Shown here piece after piece: positions 46,617-58,409 of a stretch of 64,000 bases of DNA. Position numbers and translations under genes: made by a program. Position 1 is the stretch's first letter. Each line of letters opens with the position of its first letter. The notes beneath the pieces were generated by a model, which was not told the origin of the DNA, made no database searches, and saw only the letters and a program-made list of their open reading frames with translations. This stretch comes from Coffea arabica. Taxonomy: Eukaryota > Streptophyta > Magnoliopsida > Gentianales > Rubiaceae. The stretch covers positions 13,538,466 to 13,602,465 of the forward strand of contig NC_092322.1 of NCBI RefSeq assembly GCF_036785885.1. Reading direction: 5' to 3'.

Positions 46617-48390
46617 AGGACCATGCAAGTCAGCCGGTCATGCCAAGTTTATTAAATTAAGCAAACCGATGTCCGTCTTTGTACCATAAGCATCTCAATC
46701 ATAAAACATTCTTTTACTATCTTCTTTTTTATTTCGAGGAAATGGAAACAACGAGGGATCCAAATCAAACGTGACGGGAATGACAGGAAAAGTCTCTTTA
46801 AAGACCAGCATTAAGGGCGTTATAACTAACGGTGACAATGGAGCAAGGTTGGGGCGGGAACGGGTGCAGGTGATTGTCAAATAACTCTCCAAATAACTCC
46901 CCCGATCCCCTGCCTTCTATCTTCCACCCTGTCCTCACCTCTTGAATCGAATCTCTTTAAAAAGAAGAATTTTTGTCTCACGGTAGCTTGCTCCAATCCC
47001 CTTACGAAACTTTCGTTATTGGGTTAGCCATACACTTCACATGTTTCTGGCGATTCACATGACACCATCAAATGATACAAGTCTTGGATAAGAATCTACA
47101 ACGCACTAGAACGCCCTTGTTGACGATCCTTTACTCCGACATCATCTAGGGTTCCTCGAACAATGTGATATCTCACACCGGGTAAATCCTTAACCCTTCC
47201 CCCTCTTACTAAGACTACAGAATGTTCTTGTAAATTATGACCAATACCGGGTATATAAGCAATGATATCAAATCCAGAAGTTAATCGTACTCTGTCAACT
47301 TTTCTCCCGCGGTCTCCTGCTAGGGAAGAAACCAATGTACCATATTTAACAATCTATTTATGTACGGGACAATTTTATCGTTCATTTTATGTCAAAATAT
47401 TCAATAAAGACATACTCAAGTACACAATTTTAGACCATTTAACGAATTGCAAATACTAATAACAAATAGAAAATTAGCAACCACCAATACCATAAAAATG
47501 ATATTAAAACATCCAATTAAGATGTAATAGGATCAAGTCACAATTATATGTTCACAATTATGTTATTAATTATATTGTTAAATATAAAGAATTGGATTAT
47601 AACTAAATCATTATATTGTGTGCATATATACATCCATAAATTTAAATATATATATATATAATTTTTTTTCTATACGAGGGACGGGACGAGAGATAAGGCA
47701 GGTGTATATTGTCCCGCCCCCACCCCATTTTAGGGCTGGGCTATCCCCGTGGCCACTTAGTTATACTTATAACGATGATGGAGAGGAATAGAGAAAAACT
47801 CTACTAGTTGTAATCCTCTGCCGTCCCAAATTTGTCAATATTTCTTTTGGCTCAATATTTTGCAAGTGTTCTAACTCTTATAACTATGTAATTTGCAATA
47901 AATTTTTCTCTGGCACTTGTGAAGTACATAAAGAATTTGCTTCAGGATTGAACTTTCCAGTAGCATTCACAGAAACTGCGTATAGAGTTCCTTCATATTT
48001 TATGAAGGCTGGCAATGACTCTGTACTAATGCTTATGAGCCACATCTATCTGTTACCTTTTGGAAAGTTAATAAGAAACAAAAGAGGAATGCTGCTGTAT
48101 TTGATCCCAGCAACTGGATTCTGATCCTGTTAAAGCTTAACCTCGTTGCCTTAGACATATAAACCAACAAAATCTACCATCCCTCTCTGCCAATTCAATT
48201 TAAAGTTGCCAAATAAAGAATGCAGAAACGATAGGGGAAGCCAAGCCAGGCGGTCTTTCCAATTATTATTATTTTTTTATGCAACTGTTATTGACATCAG
48301 ATTCAAGAGCAAATGGGAGCATTTCCATTGGAGGGAATTCATTTGTTTCCCCTTTGACATCAAGTTCGAACTACCACTTCAAACCAAGAG
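46617..48390. repeat. Non-coding segmental duplication, copy B, interrupted
   Basis: Partner of 44478-45300. Its left part is 46617-about 46730 and its right part about 47820-48390, separated by about 1.1 kb holding the plastid-derived fragment and GC-rich/AT-rich repeat sequence. It ends about 50 bp from the CAD stop codon, so the copied unit may once have included 3'-flanking sequence of a CAD gene. Confidence 0.8.
46945..47308 (-). pseudogene. rps12: Nuclear plastid DNA fragment: rps12 exon 2 plus start of group II intron
   Basis: The minus-strand frame at 47096-47310 reads as plastid ribosomal protein S12: [60 protein letters not shown]. Directly after the exon end comes GTGCGTTGTAGATTC, the conserved start of the plastid rps12 cis-spliced intron, continuing to about 46945 ('aagagattcgattc'). 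Substitutions such as VDRV for VARV and GTLDDV for GTLDAV show nuclear decay. Only exon 2 is present, so it cannot encode S12. The fragment lies inside duplication copy B. Confidence 0.93.
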
Positions 48391-48440
48391 AGTTCCAATA
48401 CACAGCAACAACAGAGGCCTTATAGCAATTTATCAGTCAC

Positions 48441-51400
48441 TTAGGGACTGGCCAGAGAATTCGCCACATCAACCACGAATCGATACCTGACGTCAGACTT
48501 GGCGAGCCGTTCCATTGCTGAGTTAATTTGATCCATGCGGATAAGTTCAATGTCAGCAGCAATGTTGTGCTTTGCACAAAATTCCAGCATCTCCTGTGTC
48601 TCTTTCATGCCTCCAATCTCACTTCCCCCGACAAGTTTCCTTCCTGTAAAAGCATTGAAGTTGATAATACATAAGATGAGGCTGCTATGACCGTATCAGT
48701 CTTAAAAGATTGCAGTTGAACAAGTCATATATCATATATCACTGAGGCAGACTGTTCTATTAATATTTTATTTCTACAGTTGTGTTTATGAACCATCTAA
48801 ACAGAAACTGTGTGCCCGCCAACTCAATAAGACATTAAAAATCACATCAGATTTCTGGGAAATCGCAAAAAAGTACTCGGTGTGAAAGGCATATATCACT
48901 ATATTGTATGGGAAATTGCAACTAAGCTTCATGAGATTTTTGATAGTTGTAACGCATGTCACATGTCATACATAACAGAATTAGGATTTCAGGAAAATGT
49001 GTTCATGCACATTACAAGTGCAACTACATTGACTTAAAGTTTCGTCCTTAAATCAGCATCCAGTGTTAACTGAACAGAACACTCAACAAGCCTAAAATTT
49101 ATTGGAAGGCCGACAAAGGGAAGCCAACAGACTTCACAACCTAAAAATGTGACAAAGAAAGTTTCTGATCAAGTTAATACTGGGAATTCCCATGCTATCT
49201 TCACTGTCATTTGGCTGAGAACCAAATTTGAATGCATTAGAAACATACTCAAGTCTTTCAAAAACTATAGGGAAAGCAAATCCAGTGCTAGAACTGTCAA
49301 TGACAGGAATATCCATGTCATGTTCTTTACAATGGAAGGTGACTTAAATGATTATCCGACTTACCCAGAACTAAAGGGAAGATGGGCAGCTCTAGGGGCT
49401 TATCAGGCAGGCCAACAGTAATAAGCTTTCCATTGATCTTCAGCAAGCTAACCAATGGAGCCAAAGGGTGAACAGCAGCAATGGTGTCAATGATGTAATC
49501 CATTGAACCTATAGCAGCCTGCAGGAAGCAGAAATTGGAAATTTAGAACCACAGACATAAACTAAACCTCTTACCCCCAATATAGAGCAGCTAATTGGCC
49601 AATTCAAAACCGTCCACATGTATTACAAATATCAAGTACATGATACAAAAATATGTCCAGCGTAGTAAAGACCACTGCAAATCGACATAGTCAATATAGT
49701 CTAAACGGAAGTTCACCTTCAAAAACAAAGAACTTAAAACTATTACTCAAACATTGGCAGCCAAAAATATAATAAGCCATAGCCAATCGACCTAGCATGT
49801 ACAAAAAATATAACCTAGCCTGTACAAAAAGCTACTAGTCAATAGCCAACATAGTTTAAAAGGAAGTTCACTTTATAAAACAAGGGACCTAGAACCATTA
49901 ATTTTGGCAGCCAAAAGTATAATAAGCTTATTGCCACATGGGAGTAGTTTGCATGAGTATGACTGTGTTGCCCAACATGGAGGCTTATTGTAACAATTCC
50001 ATCCATCATTAACGAATTAGCCAAGGTAAATGCATTTAAATGAATTACTTAGCAGGCTTTATATCTATTGCAGCTAGTGAAGTTCTGCATGACAAGTAAC
50101 TCTACAAATTCAATGTTCAGGTGTGAAGATTGCCACTCTCCCCATTGTTACTTTTAGTCATACCTTAAACTTTTCTGGATCAGAGCTGAGGAGGAAAGAA
50201 TCAGCACCAAGCCTGTCAATGGCCTCTACCTCCTTCTTTGGGGAGGTACTTATGACAGTAACCTTAAGCCCAAAAGCTTTTCCAAGTTTCACAGCGACAT
50301 GTCCAAGACCACCAAGCCCAGCAACACCCAAATGCTTGCCAGGCTCAGTCATTCCATAGTATTTCATTGGGCTGTAGACAGTGATCCCAGCACACAGAAG
50401 AGGTGCCCCAGCATCAGCAGGTAAGTTATCAGGAAATCGAAGCACAAAGCGTTGGTCAACCACCACAATATCTGAATAACCTCCATATGTCTTTGTGCCA
50501 TCTTGATCTTTTGAGTTGTAGGTTGATATCACTTTAGGACAGTAATTCTCCAAGTCTTGTTGGCAGATGTCACATGTCTTGCAGGAACCTACAATCACCC
50601 CAACTCCAACTTGATCACCAACTTGGAATTTCTGGACACTGCTCCCAGTCTTGGTGACAAGACCAACAATTTCATGTCTGCATAAATATATATATTGAAT
50701 TTCAGTTGAAATATTGTTATCATGGAGACACACTGGTGAGATTTTTTTTAAATCACAATCATTTATGATTAATAAAATTTCCAATGTAAGACTATTGTGG
50801 AGACCTTGACACCAAGACAAGATGCTTTGTTCTCTTCAAGCAGTTAAAAGGCTGAATTTCCACATCCTTCATGTTTGCTCACCCCAGAAAGAAAGGGAAG
50901 AAGTACACTGTCAGACCTTGTTTTTCTTCTTCTTTTTTTTTTTTTTTTTCAATATTTTTTCCCAATAGGTCAAGTTACCATAGTACATTCAACTATGCTT
51001 ACAAATTCACTGAGAATCAAGCCAGTAATCTAATGGCTAAGTGGATTTTCATGAATGCACAAGTACATTAGAGAAGTAAACCCCCGGGCCTGGAGAGATG
51101 TGTGGTTATGTTTTACTGTTTTATGTAAGCAGCTGAAAAAAATCCAGCTACAAAGAGGAAAAGCATAGGTTATGAAGCTTGGAGAATGTAGATGACAACT
51201 GACAAATGCACGGGAATTCTAACCACCAACGGTTGCTTCCAAACAATGGCAATCCCATTTGGACCTAATGCATTTGTCAAAGTCCAGGTAGTTGTAGAAC
51301 AACGCCGCATTTCATACATAGATCACAGTAGCTTTGATGCATTTAGCATAAATGAATGCAAAACGAGATTGAGCCTCCATAAGTTACTGACAAGCAACAA

Positions 51401-52962
51401 ATGAAGGTAACCAAGGATACAACTCAAGAGCATATTGGATGGAATACAGGTCTTGAAGCCACAATTGAAGAAACATGTACAGCATGAAAAACAGCTTGAA
51501 ATTATACTCCTTAGCCCTGTGCTGCCTTCACCATTCAAATACAGCAGTGACTGAAATGAGTCCTCACGGGGCAGGCATATGAGTGCCTTCATATAACTTA
51601 TTTAAATTGATGAAGTTCCAGCAAGAAATGAATTATCCACTTTGTAGCAAATGAAACAACTCAAATGACTTGAACAATTAAACACAGTAGTAATTAGGCT
51701 GAACTGTAAGACACTCCTCAGCAGGAATCTTCTATTTATGGCGTCCCCGAAGGCAAAAAGAATAAAATAAAAACCATCAAAGCTTGGCATATTATGACGG
51801 AGTATCATAAAAGATGACAGGAAAAGGAGCCACAATTATAACACCCCCTACATTACTAATATAGCAGGACAAATGCAAGAACCTCTTTGATAATAAGCAA
51901 TGTGCAAGCATTGTTAGACACCAGATTGGAGATAACTATCATACCCTGGTACAATTGGGTAATTTGTGAACCCCCATTCATTTTTTGCAGCATGCAAGTC
52001 AGAGTGGCATACTCCACAGTAAAGAATTTTGATCAGCACGTCTTCAGAACCAAGTTCTCTGCCAATCAGGGAGACAGGATTGTCAACTTACAATACCAAA
52101 CAAGATATACAAACTGACATGAGAATGACACCATAACCTAATATCTATGAAGCATTTGCACTGTTACATCAAGAAAAGGTCCATAGAAACCAATATTTGA
52201 AGCTACCTAGCCCCACAACATAGCACACTTAAATGCATAGTTTCCGTCAACATCCAGCACTGCCGGAGTCAATGACAGAACATCAAGTTTAGGCTTCAAC
52301 TACTATATTCGTTTTACTAGGAGGAGGAACTAAGAGAAGTGACATAGACACTGCTTACTGGTCAGAAACCACAAAAATAACAAATTGATTTTTCAGAACT
52401 ACTTATTGACAACCTTCTAATCAAACCCCACAAATTCTGTTCAAGAAAATCAACAGAAAAGGACAAAAACAAGAAAAAAAAAAAAAAGGTCAAAACACTT
52501 GAACCACCCCCCAGAAATGACACCTTTACATCTGTACAAATATAAATCAATTTCATACCTCATCATCCTATCATATAAAAAATAAGAGTGTCAATAAAAA
52601 ATACAATTAACAAAAGAAAAAAATTTAAAAAAACTTCGGCGCAAAACCTGACATGCAAAATAGAGGAAGCCCTTCTGGAGTTCATTTCGTAAAGTTCAAT
52701 CTTAAGAATCACCCCATCACCAAAGTAACAAAGAAAAGGAACAAAAGGGAACTGACCTTGCTGAGAGAAAATGTGTATAAATAACATTCTGATTAGCCTA
52801 CATATGATTAAATAAATGCATTAAACATCATCGCAAACGCATGTAAAAATTGCTTTGCATGAACCTGCGAGAAAAATTGAAGGGAGAGAGACTTCCAGAA
52901 GCATCTCTTGCAGCCCAGCCAAAAGCCTTTTGAGGGTGCTCAGTTTCTGGTGTTTTCGCCAT
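48441..52962 (-). CDS. Cinnamyl-alcohol-dehydrogenase-like NADPH alcohol dehydrogenase (CAD/ELI3/mannitol-DH group)
   Basis: Zinc-dependent medium-chain dehydrogenase interconverting alcohols and aldehydes in the cytosol. Five exons with canonical sites: 52865-52962, 51945-52058, 50164-50677, 49365-49518 and 48441-48643, giving 360 residues, the normal family length. Catalytic zinc ligands are Cys50 (GVCHSD), His72 (GHE) and Cys166 (LLCAG). Structural zinc Cys are at 103, 106, 109 and 117 ([17 protein letters not shown]). The nucleotide-binding loop GLGGLG (191-196) and STS (214-216) indicate NADP(H). The end is [16 protein letters not shown]. The start [20 protein letters not shown] matches the ELI3/8-hydroxygeraniol-dehydrogenase-like branch, and substrate within that branch (cinnamyl, mannitol, geraniol or iridoid-type) cannot be settled. 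The complete zinc set argues against the altered MIA-type reductases that lost it. No break is seen. The introns are gene-free, and intron 4 has a local duplication. Confidence 0.93.
49685..49930. repeat. Tandem duplication in a CAD intron
   Basis: Two units about 150 bp apart ('aaacggaagttcaccttcaaaaacaaag...ggcagccaaaaatataataagcc' at 49703-49784 and 'aaaaggaagttcactttataaaacaagg...ggcagccaaaagtataataagct' at 49857-49928). They lie wholly within the intron between exons 3 and 4. Confidence 0.85.
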
Positions 52963-55116
52963 TGTCTTGTTTTCTATGTCTCTGATGCAGCACTGTACTA
53001 TGTTTCTGCTCTGTGTGTCCGCGTTGTAAGAAAACAAAATACTGTAACGCACTATATAGCAGAGCAGGAGTCCATTCAGAGCGAAATGCGGCCACACGGA
53101 CGGTTGTTGGAAACAGACTTTAATATCTTTAAAGGACCTCAGCTACTGCAACTCTGTCAGCACTGCCAATATTAGGATGGATTTTTTTTTTTTGCCTTTT
53201 TAAGAAGAGGCTCCTCCAATTGAATTTTGAACCTAGAGAAAGTTTATCTATTAGCTGTAATATGCATCCTTTTACTATTAATATGGAATAATCCAACCAT
53301 ACTACGTACTATTTTATTTCATTTATGTTTTTTTGCTGAAGACAAATACTTGCACGCAAATTGAAGTTATGAACGTGTCTAATCATACTAAACAGGCATG
53401 TGTTAAGTATGTTTGATTATTTTAGCAAACTTGAAATTGTGTTCAAACTTACCTGTTTTTTCTATCAAACAGAATTTCAACGATTTTTTTTTTTTTATTA
53501 AGCAAAGCAGGTTCAACTTTTTACTTGTCAGTTTCAATTTTATGCTAATAACACCAAATTTAATCTGAACTTCAAATTTTATCAAACTTATTATTTCAAG
53601 TATCAAATAATTTAGTTCATTTTTCAACCCAAAGGAAACTATGTAGACAAGCATAAAGTGGTTATGTATTTTCCCTTATCAATATGTTAAAACATTTATT
53701 TACTTTTATCATAAACTACTGTTAATAAAAACATTTTGACATACATCCGCTATTTATCATGTAAAAAAAACTAATAAATAGTTTATCATGGTACCAGAGT
53801 TGGGTCTTGATTTGTTACTCCGTTTATAATTTGTCAAAAATATCATGATTCTAATGGCTAAAGTTGAAATCTCAGCGTTAAACCAAAAAAGAAAAATGTT
53901 GAAGCCTCACTTAGAGGTCTTATGTTGAAGCCCCGGTACATAGAGATCCTAGGTTCAAATCACATAGTGCTTTTTGATAAGTTAGTTTAATCCTACATTA
54001 AATTTGGGGATTTAGAAACTCTGAATAAAATCTTGGGATTTAGTTGTTTGTTAGAGAATAAAATAAAGTAAAAATATTAAGATGTGATATGTGTCATATT
54101 GTTAGAGTATTAGAAACCTTTTAGAAACTCCAATAACTCAGCTGGTGAATAATTGTAACAAATTTTCTCATGATTTTTTACCTACATTGTATCACACTGT
54201 TGACCAAATTTAGTTGTTTGATTAATTGTAATGATTTTTCTCAGGTTTTTTTTACCTAATTTGTATTATACAAATGTTTGCTATAAATTGAGTGACAAGG
54301 CAAGCATAATTGATTTAATTTTTAAGTATGTTGATCCATTCATCAAAATAAAAATAAAAAGATACAAACAAATGAATCCAAATAATTTTAATTAAAATAA
54401 AATAATTGTAAGTAAATGAATATATTGAATCCTATACTTAGTCGTTGGGGTGGAAAGGATGTAGAGAGAGATTAGAATGCTAAAAAATAAATGAATACAT
54501 AATTGGAGATAAGAGTAATAGAGAAGTGCCTAAATATATATTAGAATTGGCTTAATCAATTTTTTTTTTCAAAAAAAAAGTAGTAATCCCTCCATCCCGT
54601 TAAAAGTATCATACTTTTTATTTTTGAATGTCTCAAAATATTTATCATTTTATCAAAATCAAAATTACTTTTGATCTCCTTTTTCAATGTTATCATTATT
54701 TTTTATTTATATTTCATACTAAAATCAAATTTCAAATTTGAATCTTTCACATTAACTCTAGGAAAAATTCCACTGACGCCACTATCAAATTACTATTTTA
54801 AAAAGGTTGGAATATATATCACATCTGTTTCGCTAATATATTCACAATCAATGTAAAAATGAATTATTAATGCTCAATACAAATCATAAATGGCTTCATG
54901 TAATGTACTGATTGCAGCAAGATCGGTCACTTATTTCTAAGCCCAACAAATTTGCCACTAAAAACTAGTACTAACATTGACGGAGGAAAGAGTGGAATTT
55001 CAATGGCCCTTTATGGACAAGAAATTTTAGCTTATACGCATAAATGAAGTTGGTTGGATGACACATCAATTCCACCATATTTTGACGGCCCCATCAATTG
55101 CATGTCGAAATTTTTT
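52963..55116. other. Intergenic DNA upstream of CAD
   Basis: The left end is the CAD 5' flank/UTR. No further gene. A Stowaway-like end ('ccctccatcccgttaaaagtatcatac', near 54588) occurs without a partner end. Confidence 0.45.
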
Positions 55117-55707
55117 GGGTTAATTTCAGTTTGTACCCATCAACTATACCTAAATTTTGTCTTAGGCCTGGTTTGATAACTCAATTCACCACTTAAATTT
55201 AATAGATTTAGATTTTAATATATTCAAATCGTTTGATAACCAAAAATTGAACATCTAAATTAATTCAATGGCACTGAATTTTTTAAGCAAAACTTTCTCC
55301 CAAAATTAAGTGATAAACTGTTCACTTATTACTGAATGTGATAGGCACTCAAATGTATTAGATTTAATACTTAATAATTTAATGAATTCAAATTTCAAAT
55401 TTCAGATTTCAATTTTATCAAACGTACCCTTAGTTTCTAAACTTTAAAATGGAACATTTTAGTTCCTAAACTACAAAATTTGTTTTACTTAAGCAAGATC
55501 GGGTCTGGTCTGGTTTTATACTTATATGGGTATACTTTATGGACAAAAGTGTGACTATTTTATAATTCAGAGGTTAAAGTGGACTAGGTTTACGCTTTAG
55601 TGGCTGGATAGGTGCTACAGTTTATAGATTTAAGTATCTCACTTTAAAAATTGAGGACCAAAGTGAAAATTTAGCTATAATTGAAGGGTGTAAAGTAGAA
55701 TTAACCC
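55117..55707. mobile_element. Mutator-like MITE, host of a nested element
   Basis: The ends GGGTTAATTTCAGTTTGTACCC and, inverted, GGGTTAATTCTACTTTACACCC define the element. The flanks AAATTTTTT and AAACGATTT match at 6 of 9 positions, so the target duplication is decayed or absent. The GGG...CCC termini resemble the other Mutator-like MITEs in the window. It is split by the element at 55165-55429. Confidence 0.65.
55165..55429. mobile_element. Tourist-like MITE (PIF/Harbinger), nested
   Basis: 265 bp with ends GGCCTGGTTTGATAA and, inverted, GGGTACGTTTGATAA. A TTA target duplication is at 55162-55164 and 55430-55432. It sits inside 55117-55707. Confidence 0.85.
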
Positions 55708-56207
55708 AAACGATTTACGAGCCATAACACTCACTGTCTATCCACATACTGTTCACAGAGCATGGATTGGAGATTCGATGCATTTTACTTGGCTCGAACT
55801 TTTGCCCTCCTGGATCAAGTTTTATATTGTGACAAAGAGCCCATTTAGAATTTTATATGTGGTACAGATATGTTTGATGTTAATTGCATCCATATTATAA
55901 ACACATTTTTTAAACACTTTATTTATACTTTCAATAATATTTTAATTTTACTTATATTATATCATAATAAATATTATTGTAATTATTTTAAATAATATTT
56001 TGTATCCCAACAGTATTATGCATCCATAAACTAACAACATTTTTTTTACTTTGCCCCCTAAATTATTTGATTGTCATATTTAAGAATCATAATTATGCTA
56101 AACCACACATTGCTATTGCTTGAAAATTGATGATGTTTTAAAATGATTTTCAGTAAAAGAACTGCATTACTGTTAATTTACACCGGTTAACTAAAATACA
56201 GACTGAG
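55708..56207. other. Intergenic DNA
   Basis: AT-rich, nothing recognisable. Confidence 0.4.
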
Positions 56208-56360
56208 TGTGTTTGGATAGAATATTATTTGAAATAATTACTGTAGTACTTTTTGTGATGTGATGTACATGAGATAAAAAGTAGTTGGGAATATAAAAAG
56301 GTAAATTAGAAAATGTGTTTACGATGCAAACGAAATATTATTTGAGATAAATTTGAAATC
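56208..56360. mobile_element. MITE family member, right end lost
   Basis: It matches 63035-63219: GTTTGGATAGAATATTATTTG, 'actttttgtgatgtgatgta', 'gataaaaa', 'aatgtgttta.gatgcaa'. The left terminus is clear, but the right inverted terminus (TATCCAAAC) is missing here. Confidence 0.75.
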
Positions 56361-58409
56361 ATGTAAAGGTAGCAAGAGTCATTTCATTCGGAGGTAGCTA
56401 TCAAAATTGATAGATTTTCAACCGCTCAGAGTACTGTACTGTGCTATAACTTGACAGTAGAAGGTACTAATTTGCAAAAATTTGATATTTTAGGTAGTTA
56501 ACTTCAAACTGGCGAAACTTTAGCAGTGCAAATGGCCATTTCGCAATTATAAAAGGGGGTGAAATTTTAGTAATTTATATTTTCAGAGGCTCTATTTTTC
56601 ATTTGAATCCTGTTGATGAAAAGAACATGAAATGTGAAATTAGGAAATTCATTACAGTGGTGTTATCCACTTTTTATTATTTATTAGTTAAAAGAAAGAA
56701 AAAAAAATTCATTCTTAGGCATTCAACTTTGTGCTAGTTCTAAATCTTTTTGAAAAATCACTCTAACATGTGAATGAATCCAAGCATTTCTTTCTTTCTA
56801 TTTTTTTATATATATTTTTTAGACATGTTTGGGAAAGTTTATTTGAAGTGCAATGATATCAAATATTTTCTCATGGACTTGGATTTATTGGTACAAGTAA
56901 ATAGTAGGATTCAACAACCTCTTATATTTCTTATTCGAAATTATTTTCAACATTTTATAGTCAACTTTAAAACAAAAAATAGTCAGTGATGCTTATGATA
57001 ACGATTCTTTAACCATAGTTTTTTATTTATGCATCATTCAAATCTTTAAAATGTCCAAAAAAAAAAAAAAGGAGTCATAATTATACATAAATTGTAGCCA
57101 ATAACTTTTTTTGAAGTGATTATCCGAATTTTTTTTTTTATTCAGCTTCTTAGTGATAAAAAAAAACTTTCGAGCTAGCGAAAAATGGGTGAGCATATTA
57201 AAAGGCAATATTAAGTTGATTTTTATGATGCTGCAAAAAAAATAGTTTAAAAAAATACGAGACCCAACCCAACTACTAGTTTTTCTTGTACTAGATTTGG
57301 AGTTTCCTTCCGAACAAAAAAAAAAAAAAACAATAATGATAAAAATGTAAAATTATGTTTAGTTTGGTAAGAGAGAGTGAAATATAATTTTCTTTTTTTT
57401 TTTTTAAATACTTTGCAGAATCTTCAGCAAGAGAAGTTGGAGAAGAAAAAGGAAGAAATTGAACAAAGCAATGAGTAGGCTGAGGAATTGCCTTCGAGGA
57501 TGAGATTGAACTCCCAATCTGCCAATGTACATTAACAAATATAATAACTACTTGGAACAATTACCGACCAATTAGGCAGTAAATGTATTGCAATTTTATT
57601 AATTTTTTTTGTACAGAGAGGAAACATATTTTGGCAATTGATTCACTAGATGCAATAATATAAACAGCGTCTTTCGCTGTTCTTTCCAAAATAAACTAAC
57701 TTTAAAATTTCCTAACCATCCATCTGAGAACACCGTAACGGGAAAACTGATACACCCTTCAAATATGTCATACTTTCCATTTTTTAGATCTTACCACTTT
57801 TAATTTCTTCTTCCAATTAATGTTATCTCCACCTTTATCTATATTTCAAGCTAGATTCAATTTTGAGTGTAAATTTAAAAACAAATTCATTAATATCACC
57901 GTCAAACCTCTACTCTTAAAAAAAAAGTTAAAAATCCTAAAATGTCACAAATAACTTGGAACAGAGGGAGCGTATAGTGGTGGAATAGCCGATAAAAAAA
58001 ATAACTTTTTTTGAAGAAAAAAAATATCAAAAGGAGTTAATTTAATTTGCCAAACTTCAAAAACAATAATGTTTTCAAAACCACGAAAAATCAAAAGAAT
58101 AGTTAGAAAAATAGTCATAGCTTTTCCTTTGTTTTTGTAAATAATAAAAATTTATGCACGGATTTAGAGAGCAAGAAGCACCCTGTGGGGGCTGCAAATA
58201 GTTCCATCATGCCATTACTCTTTAGTTATATACCAAGATAGTAAATAAGATTAATAGTGGTAATCAAAAATATTATTGTCTTGGTTTAGTGGTGATAAAA
58301 ATGCAGAACGGATTTAGCCACTTTTTGGCAAAACCCCATTAGATTTCACAACAACAGGAGGAAGCGGGAGGAGGTCTCGCAATTTCTTGTTCCAACATTA
58401 ACTGACAAA
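56361..58409. other. Intergenic DNA downstream of MED26c
   Basis: No gene. A Stowaway-like end ('ggaacagagggagcg', about 57959-57973) with possible partner sequence near 57770 suggests a decayed MITE. The short frames do not resemble known proteins. Confidence 0.4.

Noticed and set aside
53910-53975. 'taggttcaaatca' B-box-like motif
   Set aside because: Isolated, with no A box, tail or target duplication nearby.
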